The notes below the pieces were generated by a model. That model saw only the letters and a list, made by a program, of their open reading frames with translations, was not told the DNA's origin and did not search any database. A stretch of DNA of 64,000 bases from CAYMEV01 sp964389675 [NCBI: uncultured Candidatus Sumerlaeota bacterium] (GTDB taxonomy: Bacteria > CAYMEV01): NCBI GenBank assembly GCA_964389675.1, contig CAYMEV010000012.1:46874-110873 (forward strand). The letters run 5' to 3'. Positions 45,261-54,990 of the stretch are shown piece by piece (positions within the stretch are counted from its first letter, which is position 1; each line of letters opens with the position of its first letter). The translations under genes were made by a program, and so were the position numbers.

Positions 45261-46409
45261 ATGAGTAATAAAAGAACAATGCTTATAAGTGGAAATGTTG
45301 CGGTTGCAATGGCTGCTATTGATGCAGGGCTGGGGTTTTTCGCAGGCTATCCTATTACACCTTCCTCCGAAATAGCGGAAGAGCTTTCTTACAGGCTTCC
45401 TGCGAATGGCGGCAAGTTTATTCAGATGGAGGATGAGATCGCAGCCATGGCAGCTGTAATCGGCGGGTCACTGGCTGGTGCAAAGGCTATGACAGCCACA
45501 AGCGGGCCGGGTTTTTCCCTGAAACAGGAAAATATCGGCTATGCCTGTATGACTGAGGTCCCCTGTGTAATCGTAAATGTTATGCGAGGAGGCCCGAGCA
45601 CAGGCCTTCCCACGTTGACCTCCCAGGGAGATGTAATGCAGGCGAGATGGGGAACACACGGCGACCATCCGATAATCGCGCTTGTCCCGCACTCTGTCCA
45701 GGATTCATACCACCAGACCATTAATGCCTTCAACTTTGCTGAAAAATACAGAGTACCTGTCCTGCTGCTTCTGGATGAGGTCATTGCCCACATGAACGAA
45801 AGGGTGGAACTGCCTCCGAGGGAAGAGCTGACCATTGTCAGCAGAATGATGCCTGATGTCCCCCCCGAGAAGTTTGTACCTTATAAGGACACAAAGGATC
45901 TGGTCAACCCAATGCCCCCTTTTGGTTCAGGATATAGACACCATGTGACAGGCCTCTGCTATGATGAGATGGGTTTTCCAACAAATGATACAGCAAAGAT
46001 TGCCAAATTGCTGGACAGGCTTCAGAGCAAAATGGTAAAATTTGCTCCTGAACTGGAACAGGTTGAGTCTGCAGGGCTTAAGGATTGTGACATAGTACTG
46101 GTCTCTTACGGTTCTGTTTACCGTTCCTCAAAAACAGCTGTCAAGATAGCCGGTGAAAAGGGCATAAATGTCGGGCTTATCAGGATTACCACGATGTGGC
46201 CTTTTCCCTATGAAACATTAAGAAGAATTGTTGCAGGCAAGAAAGCTGTAATTGTTGCTGAACAGAATCTTGGGATGATATCTGAAGAATTAATGAAATG
46301 CACCTGTTATGACAGGGTTTATCATATAGGCAGGGCTGACGGAGAGATATTATCTCCCATGCAGATAGTAGGTAAGATAGCGGAGGTAGCCGATGTTATT
46401 AGATTATAG
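45261..46409 (+). CDS. korA: 2-oxoacid:ferredoxin oxidoreductase, alpha subunit
   Basis: 382 residues. Hallmarks: GNVAVAMAAIDAGLGFFAGY, ITPSSEIAEEL, TATSGPGFSLKQENIGYA and VMRGGPSTGLPT, all typical of the 2-oxoglutarate (KorA) type rather than pyruvate alpha subunits. The enzyme makes or uses succinyl-CoA with reduced ferredoxin. AGGAG precedes the ATG. Its end overlaps korB by 17 bases, so the two are coupled. The substrate is inferred as 2-oxoglutarate, but branched 2-oxoacids cannot be excluded. Confidence 0.93.
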   Translation: MSNKRTMLISGNVAVAMAAIDAGLGFFAGYPITPSSEIAEELSYRLPANGGKFIQMEDEIAAMAAVIGGSLAGAKAMTATSGPGFSLKQENIGYACMTEVPCVIVNVMRGGPSTGLPTLTSQGDVMQARWGTHGDHPIIALVPHSVQDSYHQTINAFNFAEKYRVPVLLLLDEVIAHMNERVELPPREELTIVSRMMPDVPPEKFVPYKDTKDLVNPMPPFGSGYRHHVTGLCYDEMGFPTNDTAKIAKLLDRLQSKMVKFAPELEQVESAGLKDCDIVLVSYGSVYRSSKTAVKIAGEKGINVGLIRITTMWPFPYETLRRIVAGKKAVIVAEQNLGMISEELMKCTCYDRVYHIGRADGEILSPMQIVGKIAEVADVIRL

Positions 46410-47217
46410 CAAATATTTAAGAAATGACAGGTTCCCCCATATTTGGTGTCCTGGATGCGGCGCAGGCATAATATTGAAGTCTATCTTAAGGGCGATCGAC
46501 AAGGTAGGGTGGTCAAAGGATGATACGGTAATAGTATCCGGAATAGGCTGTTCTTCAAGAGCCCCAGGGTATCTGGACTTCAATACTCTTCATACGACAC
46601 ATGGAAGGGCAATCGCATTTTCTACAGGTATAAAAATGTATAACCCCAGGCTTAATGTTATTGTCATAACGGGTGACGGCGATGCTACTGCAATCGGGGG
46701 AAATCATTTTATCCATGCATCGAGGAGAAATATCAACCTGAATGTCATTCTTTTTAATAATTATATATACGGAATGACCGGAGGACAATGCTCTCCAACG
46801 ACCCCTGTCGGGAGGTACGCAACAACAGCTCCATATGGCAATATTGACCCGAGTTTTAATATAAGCGGGCTTGCAGCAGCAGCAGGGGCATCTTTTGTTG
46901 CAAAATCGACCACTTATCATATATTGCAGACGGATAAGTATATAGAGAAATCTTTCAGGAAGGACGGATTTTCTCTTGTTGAAGTAATGTTTGCCTGTCC
47001 CACCAGCTTTGGGAGAAGGAATAAGATTCCAGACGGAATAAGGATGATGGAATATTTTAAGGAAAATTCCGTTTCCATAACCAAGGCCCAAGCCATGGAG
47101 GAAAAGGAGGCAGAAAATAAGATAATTACTGGTATTCTCGTTGACAGGGATAATCCTGAATATACAAGGCAGTATCAGGAAAAAATATTAAAATTAGCTC
47201 AGCAAGGACAAAAGTAA
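46393..47217 (+). CDS. korB: 2-oxoacid:ferredoxin oxidoreductase, beta (ThDP) subunit
   Basis: 274 residues. The thiamine-diphosphate/Mg motif is GDGDATAIGGNHFIHASRRN...NNYIYGMTGGQ, and the N-terminal WCPGCGAG gives two of the cluster/ThDP-site Cys, followed by GIGCSSR. It holds the catalytic thiamine site; the alpha subunit completes it. No downstream regulatory site seen; korC follows after 14 bases with AAAGGAG. Confidence 0.94.
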   Translation: MLLDYSKYLRNDRFPHIWCPGCGAGIILKSILRAIDKVGWSKDDTVIVSGIGCSSRAPGYLDFNTLHTTHGRAIAFSTGIKMYNPRLNVIVITGDGDATAIGGNHFIHASRRNINLNVILFNNYIYGMTGGQCSPTTPVGRYATTAPYGNIDPSFNISGLAAAAGASFVAKSTTYHILQTDKYIEKSFRKDGFSLVEVMFACPTSFGRRNKIPDGIRMMEYFKENSVSITKAQAMEEKEAENKIITGILVDRDNPEYTRQYQEKILKLAQQGQK

Positions 47218-47231
47218 AGGAGCAAATATCT

Positions 47232-47768
47232 ATGGGAAGGTATGAAATTCGTTTAAGCGGTTCAGGCGGTCAGGGAATTATACTTGCAGGAAGGATATTA
47301 GCCTATGCAGCAGCAATCTATGAGGGCAAAAATGCTGTTCAGAGCCAGAGTTACGGACCGGAAGCAAGAGGTGGAGCATCAAGAGCGGAAGTTATCATAT
47401 CGGAAGAGGATATTGACTATCCCAAATGTACAAATCTTGATGCACTTTTGGTACTGACCCAGGAATCACTGAATAAATATCTGAAAGATCTCAAAGAGGG
47501 CGGTATATTGCTGGCTGACTCAGATGCAGTAAAGGATATTCCTGAGGGTAAATTCAAGCTATACCATGTCCCGTTCATTTCTACGGCTACTAATAAGATA
47601 GGTAAGGGCATAGTGGCTAATATAGTTGCCTTAGGGTCGCTGGTAAAGGCTACAAAGATCGTTTCGGAGGATTCTATTACCCAGGCTGTTCTCAACAGAG
47701 TTCCCAAGGGGACTGAGGATCTTAACATCAGTGCAATTAAATCGGGATTTTCACTTATAGAAGATTGA
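47232..47768 (+). CDS. korC: 2-oxoacid:ferredoxin oxidoreductase, gamma subunit
   Basis: 178 residues with the family start RLSGSGGQGIILAGRILAYA and SYGPEARGGASRAEVI. It is the domain that binds the CoA-side surface and stabilises the alpha-beta complex. AAAGGAG precedes the ATG. It completes the four-gene set; all four genes are intact and on one strand within 2.8 kb. Confidence 0.94.
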   Translation: MGRYEIRLSGSGGQGIILAGRILAYAAAIYEGKNAVQSQSYGPEARGGASRAEVIISEEDIDYPKCTNLDALLVLTQESLNKYLKDLKEGGILLADSDAVKDIPEGKFKLYHVPFISTATNKIGKGIVANIVALGSLVKATKIVSEDSITQAVLNRVPKGTEDLNISAIKSGFSLIED

Positions 47769-47772
47769 TATA

Positions 47773-48054
47773 ATGCTCTCACAGGAATTATTAATACTTG
47801 TTATTATCTCAGTTGCTTGCCTTATTGTAACATTGTTTTTCATAAAGAGGCTTATAAAGCTTTTGTATTATATCGTGATTGCTTTATTATCATTTCTGCC
47901 GGGATTTTATTTTGGCGATTATATATCTGTATATCTTAAGGGATCAATTGAGAATGCAGTTCTTCTCAATCTGGTAAGCTTTGCAGTCTCGTTTGTCTCA
48001 GTTTATATCGTTCTGATATTTTTTATCAACTATTTTACCAGGACTAGGAAATAA
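47773..48054 (+). CDS. Small membrane protein, function unknown
   Basis: 93 residues with three membrane helices (~6-24, ~30-48, ~63-86) joined by short charged turns (KRLIK). It resembles the N-terminal membrane part of CvpA-type proteins in size and spacing, but no diagnostic motif is visible. It starts five bases after korC and may be co-transcribed with it. Confidence 0.65.
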   Translation: MLSQELLILVIISVACLIVTLFFIKRLIKLLYYIVIALLSFLPGFYFGDYISVYLKGSIENAVLLNLVSFAVSFVSVYIVLIFFINYFTRTRK

Positions 48055-48090
48055 CAGCTGTTCATCTGTACTGATCCTGAACTGCTGTTA
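48052..48090 (+). other. Stem-loop between two membrane-protein genes
   Basis: TAACAGCTGTTCA and TGAACTGCTGTTA pair over 12 of 13 positions around a 13-base loop, starting at the stop codon of the upstream gene. No T-run follows, so RNA processing or attenuation is as likely as termination. Confidence 0.4.
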
Positions 48091-48111
48091 AATCAGGAGT
48101 AAGTTTAGGCC

Positions 48112-48705
48112 GTGGATTTTGCTTTTTATCATGAACCTGTTTTTACATGGTTAATCCTTCCACTTTTAATATTCCTTGCGAGAATCATTGATGTCACCAT
48201 TGGCACAATGAGGTTCATATTTGTATCAAGGGGCTATAGGTATATAGCTCCCATCTTCGGTTTTTTCGAGGTTCTTATATGGCTCCTGGCCATAGGGCAG
48301 ATAATAAACAATCTGAATAATGTAATCTGCTATATTGCATATGGTGCTGGATTTGCTGCAGGGAATTTCCTCGGTATGTACATAGAGGATAAGTTATCCA
48401 TTGGGAATGTTCTTATCAGGGTCATCACAAAAAAAGACAGTACAGACCTTATAAATTACTTCAAGAAAAGCAATATCGGCGTTACCTATCTTAATGCCCA
48501 CGGTGCAACAGGCAATGTAAGGATAATATTCACAACGGTTCCGAGAAAGGACCTTAAGGGTATCATAGCCGAAATCAAAAGGTTTAACCCCAATGCATTC
48601 TTTACCATTGAAGATGTCAAACAGGTAAATGAAGGCATATTCCCAACCAGATTGCCCCCATATAATCCAGGCAGCCTTGGAAGGCTTTTCAGGAAGGGCA
48701 AGTAG
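48112..48705 (+). CDS. DUF2179/DUF5698 (UPF0316) membrane protein
   Basis: 197 residues. Three membrane helices in the first ~90 residues (ARIIDVTIGTMRFIFVSRG between the first two is the family signature) and a soluble C-terminal DUF2179 domain (~105-180; VRIIFTTVPRKDLKGIIAEI). Relatives are widespread, uncharacterised membrane proteins. GTG start at 48112 with AGGAG about 12 bases upstream; no ATG in frame before the first helix. Confidence 0.85.
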   Translation: MDFAFYHEPVFTWLILPLLIFLARIIDVTIGTMRFIFVSRGYRYIAPIFGFFEVLIWLLAIGQIINNLNNVICYIAYGAGFAAGNFLGMYIEDKLSIGNVLIRVITKKDSTDLINYFKKSNIGVTYLNAHGATGNVRIIFTTVPRKDLKGIIAEIKRFNPNAFFTIEDVKQVNEGIFPTRLPPYNPGSLGRLFRKGK

Positions 48706-48842
48706 AACAGGCAGGCTCCTTCAGGTTTGAAACCGGACAGATGGTACAGGGCTTTTTTATATTGATTTATATCTGTTTAAATTCTAACTTATCACTAAAG
48801 TGCCAATAAATAACAATCTTAATAGTCCAGGATGGGTTTTTT

Positions 48843-50213
48843 TTGAAGGAACAGATTGCAAAGCAGTTAGTGATATTTATAAGCCTGCTGAAATGGGTAT
48901 CTCTTTCATCATTGGTTGGGCTGGTATCCGGTGCTCTCGTGGCTGTCTTCGTGCTGAGCCTGTATTATGTCACAATTTTTATTCACAATATTGACTTTTA
49001 TTATCTGTTTTTGCCTCTGGCCCTTTTTCTAAGCGGCTTTCTCATTCATAGATTCTGTCCTGAGAGCAAGGGGCATGGTACTGAAAAGGTCATAGAGGCT
49101 TTCCACCAGCGGGATGGAATAATTGATATCCTTGTAGTCCCTTTCAAGCTTATTACCTCGGTACTTACCATAGCATTCGGGGGATCGGCAGGCAAGGAAG
49201 GGCCCAGTGTACAGATGGGAGCAGGAATAGCTTCATATCTGGCAAGGCTATTGGGACTGAATTCCTTTGACAGGAGAAAGCTGGTGATATGCGGGATAAG
49301 CGGCGGCTTTGCTGCTGGCCTGGGAACCCCCCTGTCCGGGGCCTTTTTTGGAATGGAGGTCCTGTTCGTCGGAAAGCTGGTATACAAGGTTATATTACCC
49401 TCAATTGTTGCATCAATAACAGCATTCAAGATATCCAATGCCCTGGGGATCAGCATAATCCGATTTCCCCTTGATGTATTCATATACGGGATTGAATGGA
49501 GCCATATGACATGGGTAATAGGTGCTGGCATATGGTTTGGGATTGTATCGATCCTTTTTACTGAGACATTCAGGTGGGCACAGAAATTATCCGAAAGAAT
49601 AAGGATCTATGCGCCTGCAAAGGGTTTATTAGGGGGAGGGCTGCTTATAATCCTTGCATTACTGTTTTCAGACATGTATCTGGGGCTTGGCATGGAAACC
49701 ATCAAACATGTTCTCGGGGGGAATGAGATAGTCTGGTATGCCTTTCTTGTTAAAATCCTGTTCACTGTCATTACATTATCATTCTGTGGCAGCGGCGGGC
49801 TAGTCCTTCCCATGCTTTTTATTGGTGCCACGAGCGGTGCCTTGTATGCGCAGGTATTTGACCTCAGTATCATACAGTATTCTGCACTGGGTATGGTAAG
49901 CATGCTTGCAGGGTGTGCAAATACACCGATTACTGCATGCATACTGTCAATTGAGCTTTTTGGCTCGGGCCTGGGAAGCTATGCGGCAGTGTGCTGTATC
50001 ATCAGTTTTATAATTACGGGGTACAGGACAGTATACCCGACTCAGATTCTTGCCATGAATAAGTCTGAATCGATCTATGCTGAGGAGGGACAGGAGCTTG
50101 AACATATTGAATCTTCAATTATACACAGGGAAGGGGCCATATCAAAAAGATTCCTGAAATTTCTGAAACTGTGGGAATTTAGAAGCAATAAAAAGGATTC
50201 AGACCCGGAATAA
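48843..50213 (+). CDS. CLC-family chloride channel/antiporter
   Basis: 456 residues, about a dozen hydrophobic segments in the first ~415, no CBS domains at the C-terminus. Motifs: gating-Glu region GKEGPSVQMG, GLGTPLSGAFFGMEV and the third selectivity motif GLVLPMLFIG. The first motif, GSGIP in canonical members, reads GHGTE here, which marks a different bacterial subgroup. The retained gating Glu favours proton-coupled anion exchange; this is inference. Start is TTG at 48843, with AGGATGGG upstream. Its stop overlaps the start of the TauE gene by one base. Confidence 0.9.
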   Translation: MKEQIAKQLVIFISLLKWVSLSSLVGLVSGALVAVFVLSLYYVTIFIHNIDFYYLFLPLALFLSGFLIHRFCPESKGHGTEKVIEAFHQRDGIIDILVVPFKLITSVLTIAFGGSAGKEGPSVQMGAGIASYLARLLGLNSFDRRKLVICGISGGFAAGLGTPLSGAFFGMEVLFVGKLVYKVILPSIVASITAFKISNALGISIIRFPLDVFIYGIEWSHMTWVIGAGIWFGIVSILFTETFRWAQKLSERIRIYAPAKGLLGGGLLIILALLFSDMYLGLGMETIKHVLGGNEIVWYAFLVKILFTVITLSFCGSGGLVLPMLFIGATSGALYAQVFDLSIIQYSALGMVSMLAGCANTPITACILSIELFGSGLGSYAAVCCIISFIITGYRTVYPTQILAMNKSESIYAEEGQELEHIESSIIHREGAISKRFLKFLKLWEFRSNKKDSDPE

Positions 50214-50977
50214 TGGATAAAAGCATATCCTTACTTACTTATATATTTTTGTTCATTTTTGGGTTTTTAGCTGGTTTTGTTGATTCAATTGCTGGAGGCG
50301 GAGGGCTCATATCCCTGCCTGCTCTTCTTTTCGCCGGACTGCCTCCCCAGGTTGCCCTTGGAACCAATAAGCTGCAGTCAAGCTTCGGGAGCTTTACAGC
50401 ATCCGTAAATTATATAAATAACAAAAAAGCTGATATAAAAAAATCGGTAACCGGTATCATCTTTGTTTTTATAGGTGCTTCTGCCGGTACATCACTTGTT
50501 CAGATAATTGAATCAGGCCTGTTACAGAGGATCATACCATTTCTGCTGCTCCTGGTCCTGCTTTATATGATATTCAGCCCTGATATAAAGGATTATGACA
50601 GGCATGCCAGGATTAATGAGAGGTTATTTTATATTGTATTCGGCCTTGCTATCGGGTTTTATGATGGATTCTTCGGTCCCGGGACAGGCAATTTCTGGGT
50701 TGTTCTCTTTATTGCCCTTCTCGGATTCAATGTAGTCAAGGCTACCGCATATACAAAAATTATGAATTTTACAAGCAATTTTGCTGCCCTTATATTTTTT
50801 GCAATTGGGAATAATATCTGCTACAGGACAGGTCTTGTGATGGCAGCGGGGCAGCTTATTGGTGCGAGGCTGGGGTCAAACATGGTAATCAGGCGCGGAA
50901 ACAGGATAATAAAACCCCTTTTCATATTGATAGTGACCATAATCATATTAAATCTGTTCTATAAAAATTTTTTATAA
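50213..50977 (+). CDS. TauE/SafE-family membrane permease (second copy)
   Basis: 254 residues, about eight helices. GGGGLISLPALLFAGLPPQ in the first half and the internal repeat FDG..GPGTGNFWVVLFIALLG (read GFYDGFFGPGTGNFW) in the second are the family signatures. It starts on the last base of the CLC gene (TAATG), so it is translationally coupled with it. Substrate unknown; sulfite or another small anion is the family expectation. It is closer to the YfcA type than the copy at 26374. Confidence 0.9.
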   Translation: MDKSISLLTYIFLFIFGFLAGFVDSIAGGGGLISLPALLFAGLPPQVALGTNKLQSSFGSFTASVNYINNKKADIKKSVTGIIFVFIGASAGTSLVQIIESGLLQRIIPFLLLLVLLYMIFSPDIKDYDRHARINERLFYIVFGLAIGFYDGFFGPGTGNFWVVLFIALLGFNVVKATAYTKIMNFTSNFAALIFFAIGNNICYRTGLVMAAGQLIGARLGSNMVIRRGNRIIKPLFILIVTIIILNLFYKNFL

Positions 50978-50993
50978 ACGGCAGAAGAACTGA

Positions 50994-51542
50994 ATGAATT
51001 ATTTGACCATACTGCTTATTGCTTTTGGTTTATCAGTTGATGCATTTGCAGTATCAGTATCCAACGGAATATGCATCAGGGACCTGAAAGTCCGTTTAGC
51101 CTTTAGAATTGCCCTGTTTTTCGGATTATTTCAGGCTCTTATGCCTGTTTTAGGCTGGTTTGCGGGCAATCAGCTTATTGCTTTCATAGGTATATATTCA
51201 AGGCTTCTAAGCTTTCTAATCCTGTCTGCTCTCGGCTTAAAGATGATTGCAGACGCAAAGAGAAAGGAAGATAAAAGCTGTTTCAACTGCAAGAAATTAT
51301 CTGTGCTTTTCCTCTTTGCCATTGCTACAAGTATTGATGCGTTTGCTGTCGGGTTCAGCTTTTCTCTGCTTTCGATATCCATATTGAGGCCGGTCATAAT
51401 TATCGGGCTTACTACCTTCATAATATCTCTTGCAGGCCTGTGGATAGGCCGTAAAATAGGGCATTTCTTTGAAAACAGCATTGAACTTATTGGCGGAATT
51501 GTGCTGATCCTGATAGGGATAAAGATTCTTACAGGCTTCTGA
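50994..51542 (+). CDS. mntP: Manganese efflux pump MntP
   Basis: 182 residues, six membrane helices in two repeats. Each repeat carries the conserved helix with an acidic residue: FGLSVDAFAVSVSNG and ATSIDAFAVGFSFS. Exports Mn(II) across the inner membrane. It follows the TauE gene by 16 bases, too short to hold the yybP-ykoY manganese riboswitch often found before mntP. The central loop with SCFNCKK is a minor oddity. Confidence 0.93.
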   Translation: MNYLTILLIAFGLSVDAFAVSVSNGICIRDLKVRLAFRIALFFGLFQALMPVLGWFAGNQLIAFIGIYSRLLSFLILSALGLKMIADAKRKEDKSCFNCKKLSVLFLFAIATSIDAFAVGFSFSLLSISILRPVIIIGLTTFIISLAGLWIGRKIGHFFENSIELIGGIVLILIGIKILTGF

Positions 51543-51653
51543 AATTTAATATAAAACCTGTTGATTGCAGGCATTGATAGTGGTATTATGAAAATTGCCG
51601 CTATGATATAATTTCAGGGAAAAATTTTTTTAATGTGGAGGCAGTGCTGCTAA

Positions 51654-53879
51654 TTGTCTAAACACAGCAGACCTTTCTTTGTGAAGTCATTATCCTCAAA
51701 GATTGCTCTTGTTATTTCAATTACCCTGGTATTGATGCTTATCATTATTAATTTTTTCTTTATGAGGCTTTTCAGCAGATTATTGATGGATTCACAGGAA
51801 TCAAAAGCACGCGAGATTACCAGGATGTTTTCAAAGATAAATACCCCCCCATTGATCAGAAACGATTATTACACTCTGGAGCAGAATGTGATCGAACTCC
51901 AGAAGAACAGGGATATTGTATCTGCCCAGGTATATGACAGCGATTTGTTTCTGCTTACTCTGTCCAGCAATGTAATTAAGGGTGAAAATAACGTGATGTT
52001 GAGGATATATGAAGAGGATATAAAGAATTATGAGGGAGGTATTATCGGGCATGTAACAGTGGGTTTTGATATAAGCGATATGGTCCTTTTTATAAAACGA
52101 TACCGGCTGGCGCTGTACATAGCAAGCTTTATTGCTGTATCCATTACCTTCATGATACTGCTGTTCCTTATTAATATCATTGTCAGCAGGCCATTAAAGC
52201 TCCTTCTTGATTCTGTAAACCGAATATCCTACGGCGATCTGGACCATGAGGTGCCTGTTGAAAGAGCTGATGAGATCGGGGTTCTTGCTAAGGATTTTAA
52301 TCTTATGACAAAGCGCCTGAAAAGCTCTGCAAGCAATCTTGCGTGTATTGTCGATTGCATGCCCTCGGCAATAATTACAGTTGACAGGGATAAAAACATC
52401 CTTGAATGGAACAAATCTGCTTCCAGCCTTATTGGTAAAGGCAAGGAAGATGCCGTATCCAGGAATCTTTTTGATGTCTTTCCCCAAACAGAAAATTACA
52501 GGCATATAATTGAGCAGGTGATGGCAGAAAAGAAACCTTACAGGATTGCAAGGGAAAAGCTCTTTACTGAAAGCAGGTCAATTTATGAACTATTCTTTTT
52601 CCCTCTGAGAAATGAGCAGGCGGAAGGGGTTGTTATAAGGATTGATGACATTACGGAGAGAGAAAAAAGGAAGCTTGAGCTCATTCAGGCACAGAAGATG
52701 GAATCTATTGGAAACCTTGCAGGAGGGCTCGCTCATAACCTTAATAATATACTTGCTGGAATAGTCGGGACTACAACATTTCTGGAATATAAGCTTGAAA
52801 ATGGCCAGCCTGTAAGCAGTGATGTCCTGAAAAACAAACTGAAGATCATAGATGATTCAGGTCAGAGAGCTACTGAGCTGATCAAAGAGCTTATGGCAAT
52901 ATCAGGGAAAGATAAGAATATAGATTATCAGGTCCATGATCTGAATCTTCTGGCAGCCAATGTAATTAAGATGTGTCAAAACACCTTTGATAAGGCTGTT
53001 GAAATAATACCCCGCTATAATGAAGAAAAAGCCCTCTTTCTTGGAAACAGCAACCAGATAGAACAGGTCATCCTTAATATCTGCATTAATGCATATCATT
53101 CTATGACTGTGATGCGAAAACAGGGAGAGAATAAGGGAGGCAGGCTTACAGTATCTATATCAAGGTTCAGGGCTGATGACCATTTTGTTGCCGTCCACGA
53201 GAACGCATCAAAGAGAAACTACTGGATGACAAGCATCTCTGATACTGGGGTCGGAATGAACAGGGACACCATATCCAGGATCTTTGACCCCTTTTTTACC
53301 ACAAAGAAGGAATCCGGGGGGTCAGGGCTGGGCCTTTCGACAGTCTTCACTACAGTCAAACAGCACGGAGGGATTATTGATGTATATTCTGAGGTTGGCA
53401 GGGGCACTACATTCAGGATCTATATTCCTGTCAAGGAAGAAGAGGATGAAAAAATATGCAGGGAAAGCCAGGAGGATGATTTATCTTTGCAGAAGGGAAA
53501 AGGCTCTATCCTCATAATAGATGATGAGGATAGCATAAGGAATATTAGCAGGGAAATGCTGAAGGAATGCGGGTATGATGTATACACTGCAGAGGATGGC
53601 ATCAGCGGCCTTGATCTGTTCAGAGAAAAAAGCGGAGAAATAATCCTGGTGATAATCGACATGATCATGCCGAAGAGATCCGGCCTGGAAGTCCTGAAGG
53701 ATATTAAGGGGATAAACAGCTGTGTAAAGGTCATTATGTCATCAGGGTTCATGGGTGAAAATGACAGTGACCTGTCTTTGTATGGCCAGGCAGATGGTTT
53801 TTTGTCAAAGCCCTTTACTATTAAAGCCCTTTGTGAAGCAGTGCACAAAGTTATCAATAGATCTGATCAGGAGGTATAA
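51654..53879 (+). CDS. Hybrid sensor histidine kinase (TM-HAMP-PAS-HK-REC), first copy
   Basis: 741 residues. Two membrane helices (~17-38 and ~155-177) flank a periplasmic domain of ~115 residues; then HAMP (~178-230), PAS (~235-345), kinase core with His in GGLAHNLNNILAG, N box NICINAYHSM, DTGVGMN and GSGLGLSTVFTTV, and a C-terminal receiver with IIDDEDS and phosphoacceptor Asp in VIIDMIMPKRSG. Start is TTG at 51654, eleven bases after GGAGG. It ends directly before the BMP-type binding protein, which suggests that the binding protein feeds its periplasmic domain. It is paralogous to the kinase at 56030. Confidence 0.93.
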   Translation: MSKHSRPFFVKSLSSKIALVISITLVLMLIIINFFFMRLFSRLLMDSQESKAREITRMFSKINTPPLIRNDYYTLEQNVIELQKNRDIVSAQVYDSDLFLLTLSSNVIKGENNVMLRIYEEDIKNYEGGIIGHVTVGFDISDMVLFIKRYRLALYIASFIAVSITFMILLFLINIIVSRPLKLLLDSVNRISYGDLDHEVPVERADEIGVLAKDFNLMTKRLKSSASNLACIVDCMPSAIITVDRDKNILEWNKSASSLIGKGKEDAVSRNLFDVFPQTENYRHIIEQVMAEKKPYRIAREKLFTESRSIYELFFFPLRNEQAEGVVIRIDDITEREKRKLELIQAQKMESIGNLAGGLAHNLNNILAGIVGTTTFLEYKLENGQPVSSDVLKNKLKIIDDSGQRATELIKELMAISGKDKNIDYQVHDLNLLAANVIKMCQNTFDKAVEIIPRYNEEKALFLGNSNQIEQVILNICINAYHSMTVMRKQGENKGGRLTVSISRFRADDHFVAVHENASKRNYWMTSISDTGVGMNRDTISRIFDPFFTTKKESGGSGLGLSTVFTTVKQHGGIIDVYSEVGRGTTFRIYIPVKEEEDEKICRESQEDDLSLQKGKGSILIIDDEDSIRNISREMLKECGYDVYTAEDGISGLDLFREKSGEIILVIIDMIMPKRSGLEVLKDIKGINSCVKVIMSSGFMGENDSDLSLYGQADGFLSKPFTIKALCEAVHKVINRSDQEV

Positions 53880-54929
53880 ATGAGAAAGCTGATTCTATCA
53901 ATTATGATTATAATAATATTTTCTGGGATAAGCTGCAAAAAGGAAATACAGGAGACATCAGGCCGGCAGGAAGATCTTCCTGTCAAGGAAAAGCCCCGGT
54001 ATAAATTCGGCTTTATTGCAGGAATGGGGGGTATGGGGGATAAATCATACAATGATATCATTTACAGGGGATTAATAGTATCAAAAAAGAGATTTAACAT
54101 AGATATCAGCTATAAGGCACCTGATAAACCGGAAGAATATGCCATACTGATGAATGAACTGATTGATGACGGCTGTAATGTTATTATAGCCGGCGGAGGT
54201 TGGTATTCCATAGAGCCTGTTGATATTCTATCACAAAAGTACCCTGATGCCCTGTTCGTGCTTATAGATGATTATGCTCAAAAATACCGGGAAAATGTAT
54301 GTTCGCTGACCTTCAGGCAGAATGAGGGCTCATTCCTGGCAGGAATGCTGGCATCGCATATGAGCAGGACAAAAAAGATTGCCCTCATCGCAGCTACCGA
54401 TGCTGATGTGATCAATGATTTCATCCTGGGTTATAAGGCCGGGGCAGAATATGCCGATCAGAAGACTGAGGTTATTGTCCGTTATATCGATGCTCTTACA
54501 GATGTCCCGGACCCTTTTCAGCATCCGGAAGCAGCCTTCAGCATCTCCGAAAAGCTTATACTGGATAATAATGCGGATGTTCTTTTTCAGGTAGCCGGCG
54601 GTTCAGGCATAGGCGTGTTTAATGCTGCAAAACAGCACGGTAAATATGCTATTGGTGTAGACCTTGACCAGGATTATCTAGCCCAGGGGGTAATCCTTGC
54701 AAGTATGATGAAGAATATTGATATAGCAGTAGAGATGATTATAGAGAAGATACTGAAGGGAGAATTTAAGAACAGGCCATATATCATGGGCCTGAAGGAA
54801 AATGGCGTATCATTGTCTCCAATGACCTATACCAGGGATATTATTCCGGAAAATGTACTGGAATCGATAAGGACAGCGCGGGAGAAGATTGTAAGCGGAG
54901 AGCTGGAGATCCCATCCGCATTTAATTAA
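53880..54929 (+). CDS. BMP/PnrA-type solute-binding lipoprotein
   Basis: 349 residues with a lipoprotein signal (Cys19 in SGISCKK). Family features: FGFIAGMGGMGDKSYND, VNVIIAGGG-like stretch, SLTFRQNEGSFLAGMLA, and FQVAGGSGIGVFNAA, the pattern of Bmp/PnrA nucleoside-binding proteins. No ABC permease or ATPase gene is found anywhere nearby. It starts on the base after the hybrid kinase stop, so the two are almost certainly one transcript, with AGGAGG in the end of the kinase gene. Confidence 0.93.
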   Translation: MRKLILSIMIIIIFSGISCKKEIQETSGRQEDLPVKEKPRYKFGFIAGMGGMGDKSYNDIIYRGLIVSKKRFNIDISYKAPDKPEEYAILMNELIDDGCNVIIAGGGWYSIEPVDILSQKYPDALFVLIDDYAQKYRENVCSLTFRQNEGSFLAGMLASHMSRTKKIALIAATDADVINDFILGYKAGAEYADQKTEVIVRYIDALTDVPDPFQHPEAAFSISEKLILDNNADVLFQVAGGSGIGVFNAAKQHGKYAIGVDLDQDYLAQGVILASMMKNIDIAVEMIIEKILKGEFKNRPYIMGLKENGVSLSPMTYTRDIIPENVLESIRTAREKIVSGELEIPSAFN

Positions 54930-54990
54930 TTCTCTTAGAAACAGTGTTTTATTCATATATTGACTAATCCTGAAAAGAGGTATTATAATT

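Noticed and set aside
50978-50993. Manganese riboswitch (yybP-ykoY) before mntP
   Set aside because: Only 16 bases separate mntP from the upstream gene, too few for the riboswitch, and no matching motif was recognised.
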